Assembly (NCBI RefSeq): GCF_002081825.1 | Contig: NZ_MUKU01000010.1 | Span: 103,831-167,830 of the forward strand | Direction of reading: 5' to 3' | DNA length: 64,000 bases | Source: Chromobacterium haemolyticum | Lineage (GTDB): Bacteria; Pseudomonadota; Gammaproteobacteria; Burkholderiales; Chromobacteriaceae | In this document: piece after piece, positions 7,720-17,867 of the stretch | Layout of the letters: each line of letters starts with the position of its first letter | How positions within the stretch are numbered: the stretch's first letter is position 1 | Translations under genes and position numbers: made by a program | Notes under the pieces: generated by a model | Told to the model about the DNA's origin: nothing | The model's input: the letters and a program-made list of their open reading frames with translations, nothing else | Databases searched by the model: none

Positions 7720-8610
7720 GTGATTCGGATCAACATCATAGGCGCGGGGCGCCTGGGCAAGACCTTGGCGGCGTTGGCGCGGCGTTCCGGCCGCTACAGC
7801 GTGCAGGACGTGATGACGCGCAATATGGACTCCGCCGCCGCCGCCTGCGCCTTCATCGGCATGGGCCGGCCGGTGACGGAGTGGGCGGATTTGGCCGCCG
7901 CCGATCTTTATCTGCTGGCGGTGCCGGATGCGGCGATCGCCGATTGCGCCCAGCGGCTGGCCGCGTCCGGCGTGCCGTCCGGCGCTGTGGTGTTTCACGC
8001 CAGCGGCGTCAGCGGGTCCGAATTATTGCGGCCGACGGCGGCGCGCGGCGCGCATATCGGCAGCCTGCATCCGGCATTTTCCTTCGCCGATCCCGCTGTC
8101 GCGCTTGAAGGGTTTTCCGGCGTGCTGTGCGCGCTGGAGGGCGATGCCGAGGCGTGCGCCGCTTTGCGGGCGCTGGCGCAGGCCATAGGCGGCCTGCCGT
8201 TTCGGTTGGCCGACGGCGGCAAACCGGCCTATCACGCGGCCTTGTCGGTGGCGTCCAATTATCTAGTGACGCTGATGGCCATCGCGCGGCGTTTAGCCTG
8301 CCAGGGCGGCGTGCCGGAAGAATTGTTGACGCCTTTGCTGGGAGGGTTGATGCGGCAGACCTTGGGCAATGCGTTGGCGCTAGGGCCGCAAGCGGCCTTG
8401 ACCGGGCCGATCGCGCGGGGCGACGCGTCGACGGTGGCCCTGCATTTGCAGGCGATGGACGATGGCGAGTTGCGCGCCGTCTATCAAGCCTTGGGCAGGC
8501 AGACGGTCGCGCTGGCCGGCGAAGGGTTGCCAGAACCGGCGCGCCGGCAAGTGCTGAGCGCGCTGGCGTCCGAGGAGGGCTCCGAGCCTGTTCAAGGTCT
8601 CGCGAGCTAG
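7720..8610 (+). CDS. Rossmann-like/DUF2520 oxidoreductase-type protein
   Basis: A 296-aa protein with an N-terminal NAD(P)-binding Rossmann fold (INIIGAGRLGKTL) similar to F420-dependent reductases and ketopantoate reductases, and a C-terminal helical DUF2520 domain (YHAALSVASNYLVTL, then LTGPIARGD). The substrate is unknown. GTG at 7720 is preferred because the Rossmann beta-strand starts at once after it and a G-rich ribosome site precedes it; a longer open frame to 7558 has no homology-like start. The last eight or nine residues (EPVQGLAS) and the TAG are encoded inside a dispersed repeat, so the repeat has replaced the original C-terminus. Confidence 0.85.
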   Translation: MIRINIIGAGRLGKTLAALARRSGRYSVQDVMTRNMDSAAAACAFIGMGRPVTEWADLAAADLYLLAVPDAAIADCAQRLAASGVPSGAVVFHASGVSGSELLRPTAARGAHIGSLHPAFSFADPAVALEGFSGVLCALEGDAEACAALRALAQAIGGLPFRLADGGKPAYHAALSVASNYLVTLMAIARRLACQGGVPEELLTPLLGGLMRQTLGNALALGPQAALTGPIARGDASTVALHLQAMDDGELRAVYQALGRQTVALAGEGLPEPARRQVLSALASEEGSEPVQGLAS

Positions 8611-8730
8611 GGCGAGACAGGCGAAAACGGCTGAGAAAGCGGAATGTACGCATGGTACATGAGCATTTCGAAGCCGGCATTCATCGCACAATTTCCCTTC
8701 CGACGCGCAGCGGACTTTGAGTACGCTCTC
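8584..8730 (+). repeat. dispersed TIR repeat, copy 2 (bridges convergent genes)
   Basis: Starts GAGCCTGTTCAAGGTCTC and ends GGACTTTGAGTACGCTCTC. The left core matches copy 1; the right half (GAAGCCGGCATTCATCGCAC) differs from both other right-half types. It supplies the stop of the DUF2520 gene on the plus strand and touches the stop of pncB on the minus strand. Confidence 0.8.
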
Positions 8731-9937
8731 AGGTTGGCAGCGCCACCTTGAATACCTGGCGCAGATAGGCGAGGAAGGTTTCGTCGCTGCACATGGTCTT
8801 GCCCGGGCTGTCGGACAGCTTGGCCACCGGCTGGCCGTTGCAGCTGACCAATTTGAGGACGATTTGCAGCGGCTCAAGCCCCATGTCGTTGGTGAAATGA
8901 GTGCCGATGCCGAAGCTGACTTGTATGTTGGGGCTGAAGTGGCGGTGCAGGTCCAGCGCGCTGTCCACGCTCAGGCCGTCGCTGAAGGTCAGCATTTTGG
9001 TGGCCGGGTCGATGCGCAGCTTGCGGTAATGCGCGATCGCCTTTTCGCCCCATTGATAGGGGTCGCCGCTGTCATGGCGCAGGCCGTCGAACAGCTTGGC
9101 GAAATAAAGGTCAAAGTCCGCCAGGAAGGCGTCCATGCCCACCACGTCGGTTAGCGCGATGCCGAGGTCGCCGCGATATTCCTGCACCCAGGACTCCAAT
9201 GCCGCCTTCTGGAAATCGCGCAGCCGCACCCCCAGCGCCTGGAAGGCTTGGAAAAACTCATGCGCCATGGTGCCTATCGGGGTGATGCCCAGTTTCCAGG
9301 CCAGATAAACATTGCTGGTGCCGCGGAAAATGTCCGGCAGCGCGTTGTTCAGGCGTTCCACCACGTGCTGCTGCCATTCCCGACTGAAGCGGCGGCGGGT
9401 GCCGAAATCGGCGATCAGCAAGGGGAAGCGTTGCTGTTCGGCCTCGCTGTCGCGGAAGCGTTCCAGCACGGCGATTTTCGCTTCCAGCCGGCGCAGGCCC
9501 TCGGCGCGGACCTCGGCTGAATCGAGGCGGCGGAAATACAGTTCGTTGACGATGGCGAGCACGAAGATTTCAAAGAACATCGCTTGCACCAGCGGGCCCT
9601 TGATGCGAATCACCAGTTCCTCGTCTTGGCAGGACACAGTGATGAAGCGCCGCTGCAGGTGGAACAGCTCCAGGTAATCGACGAAATCGCTCTTGATGAA
9701 GCGTAGCGTGCGCAGATGGGCCAGCTCTTCCTGGGTGAAGTGCAACTGGCACAGCCAGTCCAGTTGCGCTTCCAACTCCTTCTTCAGCTGGGTCAGCGGC
9801 ATGTCTGGACGGTTGCGGCACTTGAACTCGTACTCTCCGTGCGAGGCGGGGAACTGGTGCAGCACCACTTGCAGCATGGTGAACTTGTAAAGATCGGTAT
9901 CCAGCAGGGAGTGGATCAGCGGCGGAATTTTGGCCAT
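8729..9937 (-). CDS. pncB: nicotinate phosphoribosyltransferase
   Basis: A 402-aa cytoplasmic enzyme of NAD salvage: nicotinate + PRPP + ATP to nicotinate mononucleotide. Family marks are the N-terminal [13 protein letters not shown], the phosphoribosyl-binding region [12 protein letters not shown] with GTMAHEF (histidine phosphorylated in the cycle), and LTFSDGLS. Length matches E. coli PncB (400). The ATG at 9937 lies 9 bases after the stop of the methyltransferase gene, so it ends a maf-methyltransferase-pncB operon. The stop codon coincides with the end of repeat copy 2. Confidence 0.95.
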   Translation of the reverse strand: MAKIPPLIHSLLDTDLYKFTMLQVVLHQFPASHGEYEFKCRNRPDMPLTQLKKELEAQLDWLCQLHFTQEELAHLRTLRFIKSDFVDYLELFHLQRRFITVSCQDEELVIRIKGPLVQAMFFEIFVLAIVNELYFRRLDSAEVRAEGLRRLEAKIAVLERFRDSEAEQQRFPLLIADFGTRRRFSREWQQHVVERLNNALPDIFRGTSNVYLAWKLGITPIGTMAHEFFQAFQALGVRLRDFQKAALESWVQEYRGDLGIALTDVVGMDAFLADFDLYFAKLFDGLRHDSGDPYQWGEKAIAHYRKLRIDPATKMLTFSDGLSVDSALDLHRHFSPNIQVSFGIGTHFTNDMGLEPLQIVLKLVSCNGQPVAKLSDSPGKTMCSDETFLAYLRQVFKVALPT

Positions 9938-9945
9938 GGGCGGGC

Positions 9946-10650
9946 TCAGGCGGCGTGAATGATGAAAATGGCCGGACGTTTGTGCAGATCCGGCGCGTCT
10001 TTGGGCCAGTCCTTGACCCGGCGACTGACGATGGTCTGGCTCGGCAAAGTCAGGTCGCAAGCCACTGCCAGCCGGGTGGCGGGGGATAGCGTGTCCCGCA
10101 GCTGTTGCAGCAAGGCGTTGTTGCGGTACGGCGTTTCGATGAAGACTTGAGTTTCGTTGCGCTGGCGCGAACGCAGCTCCAGTTCCTTGACGATTTTGGC
10201 CTTGTCCGCGGCGTCCACCGGCAGATAGCCGTGGAAGGCGAAGCACTGTCCATTGGCGCCGCTGGCCATCAGCGCCAGCAGGATGGAGGAGGGGCCGATC
10301 AAGGGCTCCACTCGCAAGCCGCGTTCGTGCGCCAGCGCCACCAGTTGCGCGCCGGGGTCGGCCACCGCCGGGCAGCCGGCTTCGGAAATCAGGCCGAGGT
10401 CGTGGCCGTCCAGCAGCGGCTGGAGCAAGGCGGCCACGTCGGCGGCCGGGGTGTGCTCGTTCAGCGTGCTCATGGCGAGTTCGCGGATGGGCGCGCTGAC
10501 GCCCAGCGCCTTCAGATGCTTGCGCGCGGTTTTTTCGGCCTCCACCACGAAGCGGGTCAGGTGCAGCACCTTGGCGCGTTCGGCTTCGGGCAGCCAGGCG
10601 ATGGATTCGTCGCCCAAGGGGGCGGGGATTAGAAACAGGGTGCCGCTCAT
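9946..10650 (-). CDS. SAM-dependent methyltransferase, tetrapyrrole-methylase (RsmI-like) family
   Basis: A 234-aa soluble protein of the tetrapyrrole methylase superfamily, a shorter relative of RsmI (16S rRNA C1402 2'-O-methyltransferase). Motifs: [10 protein letters not shown] at the N-terminus, [14 protein letters not shown] and [16 protein letters not shown], matching the SAM-binding face of RsmI, and FIETPYRNN. It lacks the C-terminal extension of true RsmI, so the target is uncertain. Its ATG overlaps the maf stop (ATGA), and pncB follows 9 bases later, so all three are translated from one message. Confidence 0.85.
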   Translation of the reverse strand: MSGTLFLIPAPLGDESIAWLPEAERAKVLHLTRFVVEAEKTARKHLKALGVSAPIRELAMSTLNEHTPAADVAALLQPLLDGHDLGLISEAGCPAVADPGAQLVALAHERGLRVEPLIGPSSILLALMASGANGQCFAFHGYLPVDAADKAKIVKELELRSRQRNETQVFIETPYRNNALLQQLRDTLSPATRLAVACDLTLPSQTIVSRRVKDWPKDAPDLHKRPAIFIIHAA

Positions 10651-11228
10651 CGCAAAATCTCCACGCCTTCGTTGGCCAGCATCGTAATCAATTTGAACAA
10701 GGGCACGCCGATCAACGCGTTGGGGTCGTCGGATTCCACGCGTTCCAGCAGCGCGCCGCCCAGGCCTTCGCTCTTGGCGCTGCCGGCGCAGTGCAGCGCG
10801 TCCGGTTCGCGTTCCAGGTAGTTGCGGATTTGCGCTTCGCTCAGTTCGCGTAAGGTAACGCGGGTGATGCCCACCGTTTCCTGCAGGCGGCCTTCGGCGC
10901 TGTTGTACAAGGCCAGCGCCGAATGGAAGACGACGGTACGGCCGCTCATCCATTGCAACATCTTGACGCCGTTTTCAAACGATCCTGGCTTGCCTATCTG
11001 CTGTCCGTCAAGCAAAGCCACTTGGTCGGAACCTATAATCAGCGCTTGCGGATGCTTCTCCGCCAGCGATTGCGCCTTGGCGCGCGCCAGCCTCAGCGCG
11101 GTTTCCAGCGCGGTTTCGCCCGGCAGCGGGGTTTCGTCGCACACCGGCGGTTCAGCGTGGAAGGGCAGGCCCAGACGGGCGATGATTTCTTGGCGATAGC
11201 GGGAAGTGGAGGCCAGTACGATCTGCAT
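10647..11228 (-). CDS. maf: Maf-family nucleotide pyrophosphatase (YceF type)
   Basis: A 193-aa house-cleaning NTP pyrophosphatase. The N-terminal LASTSRYR (phosphate-binding), the ETP loop, SDQV with the catalytic aspartate, and [12 protein letters not shown] agree with the YceF branch, which hydrolyses 7-methyl-GTP, and not with the dTTP/UTP branch. It is first in an operon with a methyltransferase and pncB, joined by an ATGA overlap. Its promoter must lie in the 107-bp gap shared with yceD on the other strand. No strong ribosome site precedes the ATG at 11228, but the start fits family alignments. Confidence 0.92.
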   Translation of the reverse strand: MQIVLASTSRYRQEIIARLGLPFHAEPPVCDETPLPGETALETALRLARAKAQSLAEKHPQALIIGSDQVALLDGQQIGKPGSFENGVKMLQWMSGRTVVFHSALALYNSAEGRLQETVGITRVTLRELSEAQIRNYLEREPDALHCAGSAKSEGLGGALLERVESDDPNALIGVPLFKLITMLANEGVEILR

Positions 11229-11335
11229 GGTGTGGACGTCGCTTGTTGCGGAGCCGGGGCGGCCTGGCGGCGCGCGCGGAGGGCTCCTTGTTTCTTTTGA
11301 CAAATCAGGGGAATGGATTGTACCATGCGAGGTTT

Positions 11336-11839
11336 ATGTCTAAACCGATTTTGATCGATCCGCTCAAGTTCGCCCGGGAAGGGCGTTCGCAAGCCGGCAA
11401 ACTGCCGGTTGGCGAGCTGGATGAGCGTGTGCACAGCGACCTGTCCGACGCCTCCGGGGAAGTAAAATACGCCCTGGACGGTTTTCGCGACCGGTTGAAC
11501 CGTTTGTCGCTGCGTCTTCATTTGTCGGCGGAACTCAAAGTGACTTGCCAGCGCTGCATGGAAAGCATGCCGTACAGCCTGGACACCGATTCGGTGGTCA
11601 CCTTGTTTACCGATCCGGACAAGCTGGAAGAAGCTTGCGAGCAAGACGAAGAGCTGGACGCGATCATCGCCGAGCCGGAACTGAACCTGACTGCGCTGAT
11701 CGAAGACGAAATCATTATGGGCTTGCCGTTGTCGCCGAAACACGACGATTGCGGCAGGGAAACTCTCTCGCTCGCCAAGGCTGACAAGCCCAATCCGTTT
11801 GCGGTGCTGGCGGCGCTTAAGAGACCCAAGTCCGAGTAA
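11336..11839 (+). CDS. yceD: YceD/DUF177 family protein
   Basis: A 167-aa soluble protein of the DUF177 family, nearly always encoded just before rpmF and thought to take part in 23S rRNA or large-subunit assembly. The conserved pair CQRCM (about 66-70) and the acidic stretch ending DEIIMGLPLSP are present; a final HDDCGRE supplies another cysteine. ATG at 11336 is preceded by GAGG. A TTGACA-N18-TACCAT promoter-like pair (11297-11326) would give an almost leaderless message, so another promoter may exist upstream. It heads the fatty-acid cluster; rpmF follows after 46 bases. Confidence 0.9.
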   Translation: MSKPILIDPLKFAREGRSQAGKLPVGELDERVHSDLSDASGEVKYALDGFRDRLNRLSLRLHLSAELKVTCQRCMESMPYSLDTDSVVTLFTDPDKLEEACEQDEELDAIIAEPELNLTALIEDEIIMGLPLSPKHDDCGRETLSLAKADKPNPFAVLAALKRPKSE

Positions 11840-11885
11840 AACCCGGATTCGAACCGAATCTACTTGAATTTCTTAGGAGTCGACC

Positions 11886-12065
11886 ATGGCTGTTCAACAG
11901 AACAAAAAGTCCCCGTCCAAGCGCGGCATGCATCGTGCACACGATTTTCTGACCGCCCCGGCATTGGCCGTAGAAGCCAGCACCGGTGAAGCACACCTGC
12001 GCCACCACATCAGCCCGAACGGTTTTTACCGCGGCCGCAAAGTTGTGAAGACCAAGGGCGAGTAA
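11886..12065 (+). CDS. rpmF: 50S ribosomal protein L32
   Basis: A 59-aa basic protein beginning [20 protein letters not shown], the conserved L32 N-terminus. This version lacks the two zinc-binding CXXC pairs seen in some L32 proteins. TAGGAG precedes the ATG. It sits between yceD and plsX as in most proteobacteria, linking ribosome and lipid synthesis. The 25 bases around its start closely resemble those around the fabD start. Confidence 0.98.
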
Positions 12066-12122
12066 TCTCCCCGTTTTCCTACTTTCCTCACTGATTAGGC
12101 AGCACTATTACCGCACTCGTTG

Positions 12123-13160
12123 ATGACTATCACCGTCGCGGTTGATGCAATGGGCGGTGACGTTGGCCTCAAGGTTACCGTCCCTGCATCGATCCAATTC
12201 CTGCAGAACCATCCCGACACCCGTTTGATTCTTGTTGGCGACCAGCCTGCCCTAGAGGCGGAACTGGACGCGCACCAAGGCGTCGCGCGTGAACGCATCC
12301 GCATCCAGCACGCTACCCAAGTGGTGGGCATGGATGAGGCGCCTCAGCTCGCCTTGAAAAACAAGAAAGACTCGTCGATGCGGGTGGCCATCAATCTGGT
12401 CAAAGAAGGCGAGGCTCAGGCCGCCGTGTCCGCCGGCAATACCGGCGCTCTAATGGCGACCGCGCGTTTCGTGCTCAAGACCATTCCCGGCATCGACCGG
12501 CCCGCCATCGCCAAGATGCTGCCCACCGTCAAGGGCTTGTCTTGCGTGCTGGACTTGGGCGCCAACGTCGATTGCACTCCAGAACAACTGTTGCAGTTCG
12601 GCATCATGGGGTCCGAACTGGTGGTGTGCCTTAGCGGCATCGCCACTCCTAGCGTGGGCCTGCTGAACATCGGCTCGGAAGACATCAAGGGCAACGACAA
12701 TATCAAGAAGACCGCTGAACTGCTGCGCCAGTCCGAACTCAATTTCCACGGCAACGTGGAGGGCGACGACATCTGTAAAGGCACGGTGGATGTGGTAGTC
12801 TGCGACGGTTTCACCGGCAATGTGGCTTTGAAGACAGCTGAGGGGCTGGCTCACATGTTCGCCGTGTTCCTGAGAGAAGAGTTTGGCCGCAGTTGGTGGA
12901 CGCGCTTGTGCGCGCTGGCCGCGCTGCCGGTGCTCAAGCTCTTCAAGAAACGCATCGATCCTCGCCGCTACAACGGCGCCAGCTTGCTGGGGTTGCGCGG
13001 CATCGTGGTGAAAAGCCACGGCGGGACCGATGTCACAGGATTCCGTTACGCGCTGGAGCAGGCTTGCGAGGAAGCCGGCTCCGACGTGATTGGTCACATC
13101 GCCGACCGGATTGCTCACCAATTAAACAATCTCAAGCAGTCCGAGGCGGAAGCGAACTGA
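12123..13160 (+). CDS. plsX: phosphate acyltransferase PlsX
   Basis: A 345-aa peripheral membrane enzyme that converts acyl-ACP and phosphate to acyl-phosphate, the donor for PlsY in phospholipid synthesis. It shows [11 protein letters not shown] at the N-terminus, [19 protein letters not shown] and [11 protein letters not shown], all family landmarks. The ATG at 12123 is used. fabH starts 5 bases after the stop, so the two are coupled. Confidence 0.97.
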   Translation: MTITVAVDAMGGDVGLKVTVPASIQFLQNHPDTRLILVGDQPALEAELDAHQGVARERIRIQHATQVVGMDEAPQLALKNKKDSSMRVAINLVKEGEAQAAVSAGNTGALMATARFVLKTIPGIDRPAIAKMLPTVKGLSCVLDLGANVDCTPEQLLQFGIMGSELVVCLSGIATPSVGLLNIGSEDIKGNDNIKKTAELLRQSELNFHGNVEGDDICKGTVDVVVCDGFTGNVALKTAEGLAHMFAVFLREEFGRSWWTRLCALAALPVLKLFKKRIDPRRYNGASLLGLRGIVVKSHGGTDVTGFRYALEQACEEAGSDVIGHIADRIAHQLNNLKQSEAEAN

Positions 13161-13165
13161 CAACC

Positions 13166-14125
13166 ATGGGCTATTCCCGCATTCTAGGCACCGGCAGCTT
13201 TCTGCCCGAGCAGGTGCTCACCAATGCGCAGTTGGCCGAACGCGTGGATACCAGCGACGAGTGGATAGTCTCGCGCACTGGCATCCACGCGCGCCATATT
13301 GCGGCAGAGGAACACAAAACCAGCGATCTCGCGCTCAAGGCGGCGGAAGCCGCGATCCAGAGCGCGGGCATCGACAAGCACGAGATCGATCTGATCATCG
13401 TCGCCACCACCACTCCCGACATGGTCTTCCCCAGCACCGCCTGTTTGCTGCAGGAAAAAATGGGCATTCCCGGCTGCGCGGCTTTCGACGTGCAGGCGGT
13501 GTGCGCCGGCTTCATGTTCGCCTTGGTGACCGCCAACAACTACATCAAGAGCGGCATGGCCCGTCGCGCCTTGGTAGTGGGCGCGGAAATCATGTCGCGG
13601 GTGCTGGATTGGGACGACCGCCGCACCTGCGTGCTGTTCGGCGACGGCGCCGGCGCGGTGATTCTCGGCGATTCCGACGAGCCGGGCATTCTGCACGCCA
13701 AGCTGGCGGCGGATGGACGCTACAAGGACATTCTCAATACTCCGGCTCAGATTTCAGGCGGCAAGATCCAGGGCATGCCCTATCTGCACATGGATGGCCC
13801 GGCTGTGTTCAAATTCGCGGTCAAGGCCTTGTCCGACATCGCCGTCAAGACGCTGGCGGAAGCCGGCGTCGACAAGAGCGAAGTGGACTGGCTGGTGCCG
13901 CATCAGGCCAATTTGCGCATCATCGAATCCACCGCCAAGCATTTGGGCTTGCCGATGGACCGCGTGATCGTCACATTGCCGCAACAGGGCAATACTTCCG
14001 CCGCATCGATTCCGCTGGCCTTGGACAGCGCGGTGCGAGACGGGCGCATTCATCGAGGCCAGACCGTATTGCTTGAAGGTATAGGCGGCGGTTTCGCCTG
14101 GGGCGCTGTATTGTTGAAGATCTGA
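13166..14125 (+). CDS. fabH: 3-oxoacyl-ACP synthase III
   Basis: A 319-aa condensing enzyme that starts fatty-acid synthesis from acetyl-CoA and malonyl-ACP. The catalytic triad is visible: Cys113 (AVCAGF), His in VPHQANLRI and Asn in QGNTSAAS. Standard length. Directly after plsX and followed by a 129-bp gap before fabD, which may hold an internal promoter. Confidence 0.97.
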   Translation: MGYSRILGTGSFLPEQVLTNAQLAERVDTSDEWIVSRTGIHARHIAAEEHKTSDLALKAAEAAIQSAGIDKHEIDLIIVATTTPDMVFPSTACLLQEKMGIPGCAAFDVQAVCAGFMFALVTANNYIKSGMARRALVVGAEIMSRVLDWDDRRTCVLFGDGAGAVILGDSDEPGILHAKLAADGRYKDILNTPAQISGGKIQGMPYLHMDGPAVFKFAVKALSDIAVKTLAEAGVDKSEVDWLVPHQANLRIIESTAKHLGLPMDRVIVTLPQQGNTSAASIPLALDSAVRDGRIHRGQTVLLEGIGGGFAWGAVLLKI

Positions 14126-14254
14126 TCCAAACATTGGCGCGCAAGCCGCCGACGGCTGACCGTGAGGTCACTAGCTTGAGCGATATTTGATCGTTAGGCT
14201 TGGCAGACGTCGCCGGTTTGCGTCATTCTTGCGTCGAATTCTCAGGAGTCGACT

Positions 14255-15184
14255 ATGGCGTTTGCATTTCTGTTCCCGGGCCAAGGCTCGCAAAGCTTGA
14301 AAATGATGGATGGCTTTGCTGATCTGCCCGTGGTGAAACACACTTTTGACGAAGCATCGGATGCCTTGAGCGTCGACCTGTGGGCGATGCTGCAGGCGGA
14401 CTCGGCCGACGAGATCAACGCCACCGTCAATACCCAGCCCATCATGCTGGCCGCCGGCTACGCCACTTACCTGGCTTGGCAGGAGTTGAACGGCCGGCAG
14501 CCGACGCTGGTGGCCGGCCACAGCTTGGGCGAATACACCGCCCTGGTGGCGGCGGCGGCGCTGCCCTTCGCCGAGGCGGTGAAACTGGTGCGCCTGCGCG
14601 CCGAGGCGATGCAATCCGCGGTGCCGGTGGGCGTCGGCGCGATGGCAGCCATCCTGAACTTGTCCGACGAGGACATCCGCGCCGCTTGCGCGGAAGCGGC
14701 TCAGGGCGAAGTGGTGGAAGCGGTCAATTTCAATTCGCCGGGCCAGGTGGTGATCGCCGGGCATAAAGGCGCGGTGGAACGGGCCATGGAGCAGTGCAAG
14801 GCCCGCGGCGCCAAGCGCGCCTTGCCCTTGCCGGTGTCCGTGCCCTCGCATTGCGCGTTGATGCGGCCTGCGGCGGTGCAGTTGGCCGCGGCGCTGGCGC
14901 AAGCGGATATCAGCGCTCCGGCCATCCCGGTGCTGCACAACGCCGACGTCGCCAGCTATAGCGAGCCGGCCCAGATCCGCGACGCGCTGACCCGTCAGCT
15001 GTACATGCCGGTGCGTTGGACCGAGACCATCCAGAAGCTGGTTGTCGACGGCGTGACACAGATGGCGGAATGCGGGCCGGGCAGGGTGCTGGCCGGTTTG
15101 GCCAAGCGCATCGACGGCAACGTCAAATGCCTGGCGCTGACCGATGTGGCGGCGGTGGAAGCCGCCCGCGGCGAACTGAACTGA
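14255..15184 (+). CDS. fabD: malonyl-CoA:ACP transacylase
   Basis: A 309-aa enzyme that loads malonate on ACP. The nucleophile is Ser90 in GHSLGEY; the N-terminal FLFPGQGSQ, the catalytic His in VPSHCALM and the C-terminal ECGPGRVL are present. A strong CAGGAG precedes the ATG. fabG follows after 53 bases. Confidence 0.97.
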   Translation: MAFAFLFPGQGSQSLKMMDGFADLPVVKHTFDEASDALSVDLWAMLQADSADEINATVNTQPIMLAAGYATYLAWQELNGRQPTLVAGHSLGEYTALVAAAALPFAEAVKLVRLRAEAMQSAVPVGVGAMAAILNLSDEDIRAACAEAAQGEVVEAVNFNSPGQVVIAGHKGAVERAMEQCKARGAKRALPLPVSVPSHCALMRPAAVQLAAALAQADISAPAIPVLHNADVASYSEPAQIRDALTRQLYMPVRWTETIQKLVVDGVTQMAECGPGRVLAGLAKRIDGNVKCLALTDVAAVEAARGELN

Positions 15185-15237
15185 ATGCAATGCGGCCTCG
15201 CCAAGACGGGGCCGGGAATAACGATAAGGAGACTGCA

Positions 15238-15975
15238 ATGAGCCTGCAAGGCAAAGTGGCATTGGTCACCGGCGCGTCGCGCGGCATCGGCGCGGCGATC
15301 GCCTCGGCGCTGGCCGCCGAAGGCGCTGTGGTGATCGGCACCGCGACCAGCGAGGCCGGCGCAGCGAGCATCCATGAGCGTCTATCCGCACAGGGCGGCG
15401 CCGGCAGGGTGCTAAATGTGACCGAGGCCGGCGCGATCGACGCGCTGGTCGAATCCATCGAGAAAGAATTCGGCGCAATCGCGATCCTAGTCAATAATGC
15501 CGGCATCACTCGCGACGGCTTGCTGATGCGGATGAAGGACGAGGACTGGGACGACATCATGGACACCAATCTGAAGTCGGTGTTCAAGGCGTCCAAGGCT
15601 GTGCTGCGGGGCATGATGAAGGCGCGCTTCGGCCGCATCATCAACATCGCCTCGGTAGTGGGCGTGTCCGGCAATCCGGGCCAGACCAACTACTCGGCGG
15701 CCAAGGCCGGCATCATCGGTTTCACCAAGTCGATGGCGCGCGAAGTGGGTAGCCGCAACATCACCGTCAATTGCGTGGCGCCCGGCTTCATCGACACAGA
15801 CATGACCCGCGCGCTGCCGGAAGCGCAACGCGCGGCGCTGGTCGAGCAGATTGCCCTGGGCCGCCTGGGCGACGCCAAGGATATCGCCGACGCCACCGCG
15901 TTTTTGGCGTCGGATCGCGCTGGCTATATCACCGGCCAGACGCTACATGTCAACGGCGGCATGTTGATGCCGTGA
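15238..15975 (+). CDS. fabG: 3-oxoacyl-ACP reductase
   Basis: A 245-aa NADPH-dependent short-chain dehydrogenase, second step of the elongation cycle. It has TGASRGIG (11-18), NNAG, the catalytic Ser in INIASVVG, YSAAK and the FabG-specific N-terminus and ITGQTLHVNGGM end. AAGGAG precedes the ATG. acpP follows after 106 bases. Confidence 0.97.
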   Translation: MSLQGKVALVTGASRGIGAAIASALAAEGAVVIGTATSEAGAASIHERLSAQGGAGRVLNVTEAGAIDALVESIEKEFGAIAILVNNAGITRDGLLMRMKDEDWDDIMDTNLKSVFKASKAVLRGMMKARFGRIINIASVVGVSGNPGQTNYSAAKAGIIGFTKSMAREVGSRNITVNCVAPGFIDTDMTRALPEAQRAALVEQIALGRLGDAKDIADATAFLASDRAGYITGQTLHVNGGMLMP

Positions 15976-16081
15976 ACGAGTTTGCGGCCTGCCTGGAGAT
16001 TTAGGTAGGCTGCTCTAATTTTTTTTTGTAGAATACCGGGGTTTTGTTATCCCGAATCAGAAAGGTCAAGGGTTTAAACAA

Positions 16082-16321
16082 ATGGAAAACATCGAAGCGC
16101 GCGTTAAGAAGATCGTTGCCGAACAACTGGGCGTGAACGAAGCCGAAGTGAAAATCGAATCTTCGTTCGTGGACGATCTGGGCGCCGACTCCCTCGACAC
16201 CGTTGAGCTGGTAATGGCTCTGGAAGAAGAGTTCGAGTGCGAAATTCCGGATGAAGAGGCCGAGAAGATCACCACCGTTCAGCAAGCCGTCGACTACGTC
16301 ACTGCTCACTTGAACAAGTAA
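16082..16321 (+). CDS. acpP: acyl carrier protein
   Basis: A 79-aa acidic four-helix protein. Ser37 in GADSLDTVE carries the phosphopantetheine arm. It is followed by a long-stem terminator before fabF, so acpP can be expressed in excess of the cluster, as is usual. Confidence 0.99.
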   Translation: MENIEARVKKIVAEQLGVNEAEVKIESSFVDDLGADSLDTVELVMALEEEFECEIPDEEAEKITTVQQAVDYVTAHLNK

Positions 16322-16346
16322 TTCCTTCCCTTTCGAGGGGTATTAG

Positions 16347-16389
16347 GACCTCTGCCCGGAGCCTTCTGGTCTCTTCGCAGAGGTCTTTT
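16347..16389 (+). terminator. terminator between acpP and fabF
   Basis: GACCTCTGC/GCAGAGGTC, 9-bp perfect stem with a 21-base loop, then TTTT. It lies 25 bases after the acpP stop and probably attenuates read-through into fabF. Confidence 0.7.
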
Positions 16390-16498
16390 GCCAAGAGGAT
16401 GCCAAACGCGCGTTTGATCCCTGCCAAACCGTAGGGCATCGTAATGCGTGGACGGTCTCGTCGGGAGACTGCCCTCCCATCTCTCACGGAGATTCTTC

Positions 16499-17740
16499 GT
16501 GTCAAAACGCAGAGTTGTAGTAACCGGCCTGGGCCATGTGTCCCCGGTCGGCAACGATGTCGTCACCGGTTGGGCCAATTTGCTGGCCGGCCACAGTGGC
16601 ATCGCCAAGATTACCCGTTTCGACGCCAGCGACATGGCTTGCCAGATCGCGGGCGAAGTGAAGGGCTTTGAGATCAGCGACTATATCTCGCCGAAGGAAG
16701 CCCGCCGCAACGACCTGTTCATCCACTACGGCATCGCCGCGGCCTTGCAGGCGGTGGCGGACGCTGGGCTGGATGATATTCCGGGCCTGGACAAGACCCG
16801 GGTCGGCGTCAACATCGGCTCCGGCATCGGCGGCTTGCCGCTGATCGAGGACACCGGCGTGGCCTTGCTGGAAGGCGGCCCGCGCAAGATCGGCCCGTTC
16901 TTCATTCCGGGTTCGTTGATCAATTTGATCGCCGGCCAGGTGTCCATCCTGAAAGGCTATCAGGGCCCGACCTACGGCATTGTGTCCGCCTGCACCACCG
17001 GCGCGCATTGCATCGGCGACGCGGCGCGGATGATCCAGTACGGCGACGCCGACGTGATGGTGGCCGGCGGTTCTGAAGGCGCGGTTTCGCGGCTGGGCAT
17101 CGGCGGCTTCGCCGCGATGAAGGCCTTGTCCACGCGCAACGACGATCCGGCCACGGCTTCCCGTCCCTGGGACAAGGGCCGGGATGGCTTCGTGATGGGC
17201 GAGGGCGCCGGCGTGCTGGTGCTGGAAGACTATGAGCACGCGGTCAAACGCGGCGCCAAGATCTACGCCGAGTTGATCGGCTTCGGCATGAGTTCGGACG
17301 CCCACCACATCACGGCGCCCAGCGCCGAGGGTCCGGCGCGCGGCGTAAGCAACGCGCTGCGCGACGCCGGCATCAACGCCGACCAAGTGCAGTACGTGAA
17401 CGCCCACGGCACGTCCACGCCTTTGGGCGACGCCAATGAAACCACGGCGCTCAAACTGGCCTTCGGCGACCACGCCAAGAAGCTGGTGGTCAACTCCACC
17501 AAGTCGATGACCGGCCACTTGCTGGGCGGCGCCGGCGGCGTGGAGGCGATCTACACCATTTTGGCGGTGCACAATCAGGTTTCGCCGCCCACCATCAACC
17601 TGCATGATCAGGATGTGGAGGCCGGCTGCGATCTGGACTACGTGCCCAATACCGCTCGCGAGATGAAGATTGACATCGGCATCTCCAACTCCTTCGGTTT
17701 TGGCGGCACCAACGGCACGCTGGTGTTCAAGCGCGTCTGA
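16499..17740 (+). CDS. fabF: 3-oxoacyl-ACP synthase II
   Basis: A 413-aa condensing enzyme for chain elongation. The catalytic set is Cys165 (VSACTTGAH), His in [11 protein letters not shown] and His in [13 protein letters not shown] at 16499 is the start: GGAG precedes it and [11 protein letters not shown] is the usual N-terminus. It lies 177 bases after acpP, behind a terminator. Confidence 0.97.
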   Translation: MSKRRVVVTGLGHVSPVGNDVVTGWANLLAGHSGIAKITRFDASDMACQIAGEVKGFEISDYISPKEARRNDLFIHYGIAAALQAVADAGLDDIPGLDKTRVGVNIGSGIGGLPLIEDTGVALLEGGPRKIGPFFIPGSLINLIAGQVSILKGYQGPTYGIVSACTTGAHCIGDAARMIQYGDADVMVAGGSEGAVSRLGIGGFAAMKALSTRNDDPATASRPWDKGRDGFVMGEGAGVLVLEDYEHAVKRGAKIYAELIGFGMSSDAHHITAPSAEGPARGVSNALRDAGINADQVQYVNAHGTSTPLGDANETTALKLAFGDHAKKLVVNSTKSMTGHLLGGAGGVEAIYTILAVHNQVSPPTINLHDQDVEAGCDLDYVPNTAREMKIDIGISNSFGFGGTNGTLVFKRV

Positions 17741-17766
17741 TCGTAGTCTTGTCGATTGACAGCCCG

Positions 17767-17797
17767 AACCGCTGCGCTACACTCGCAGCGGTTTTTC
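17767..17797 (+). terminator. terminator after fabF
   Basis: AACCGCTGCG/CGCAGCGGTT stem with a 7-base loop followed by TTTTTC; 26 bases after the fabF stop. Confidence 0.85.
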
Positions 17798-17867
17798 TTT
17801 GTTTTCACGCCGTCCGGGTCAAAGCGGGCGGCAAGCTGCGCCGGGCTGCCGGCCCGGGACTTTCTCG

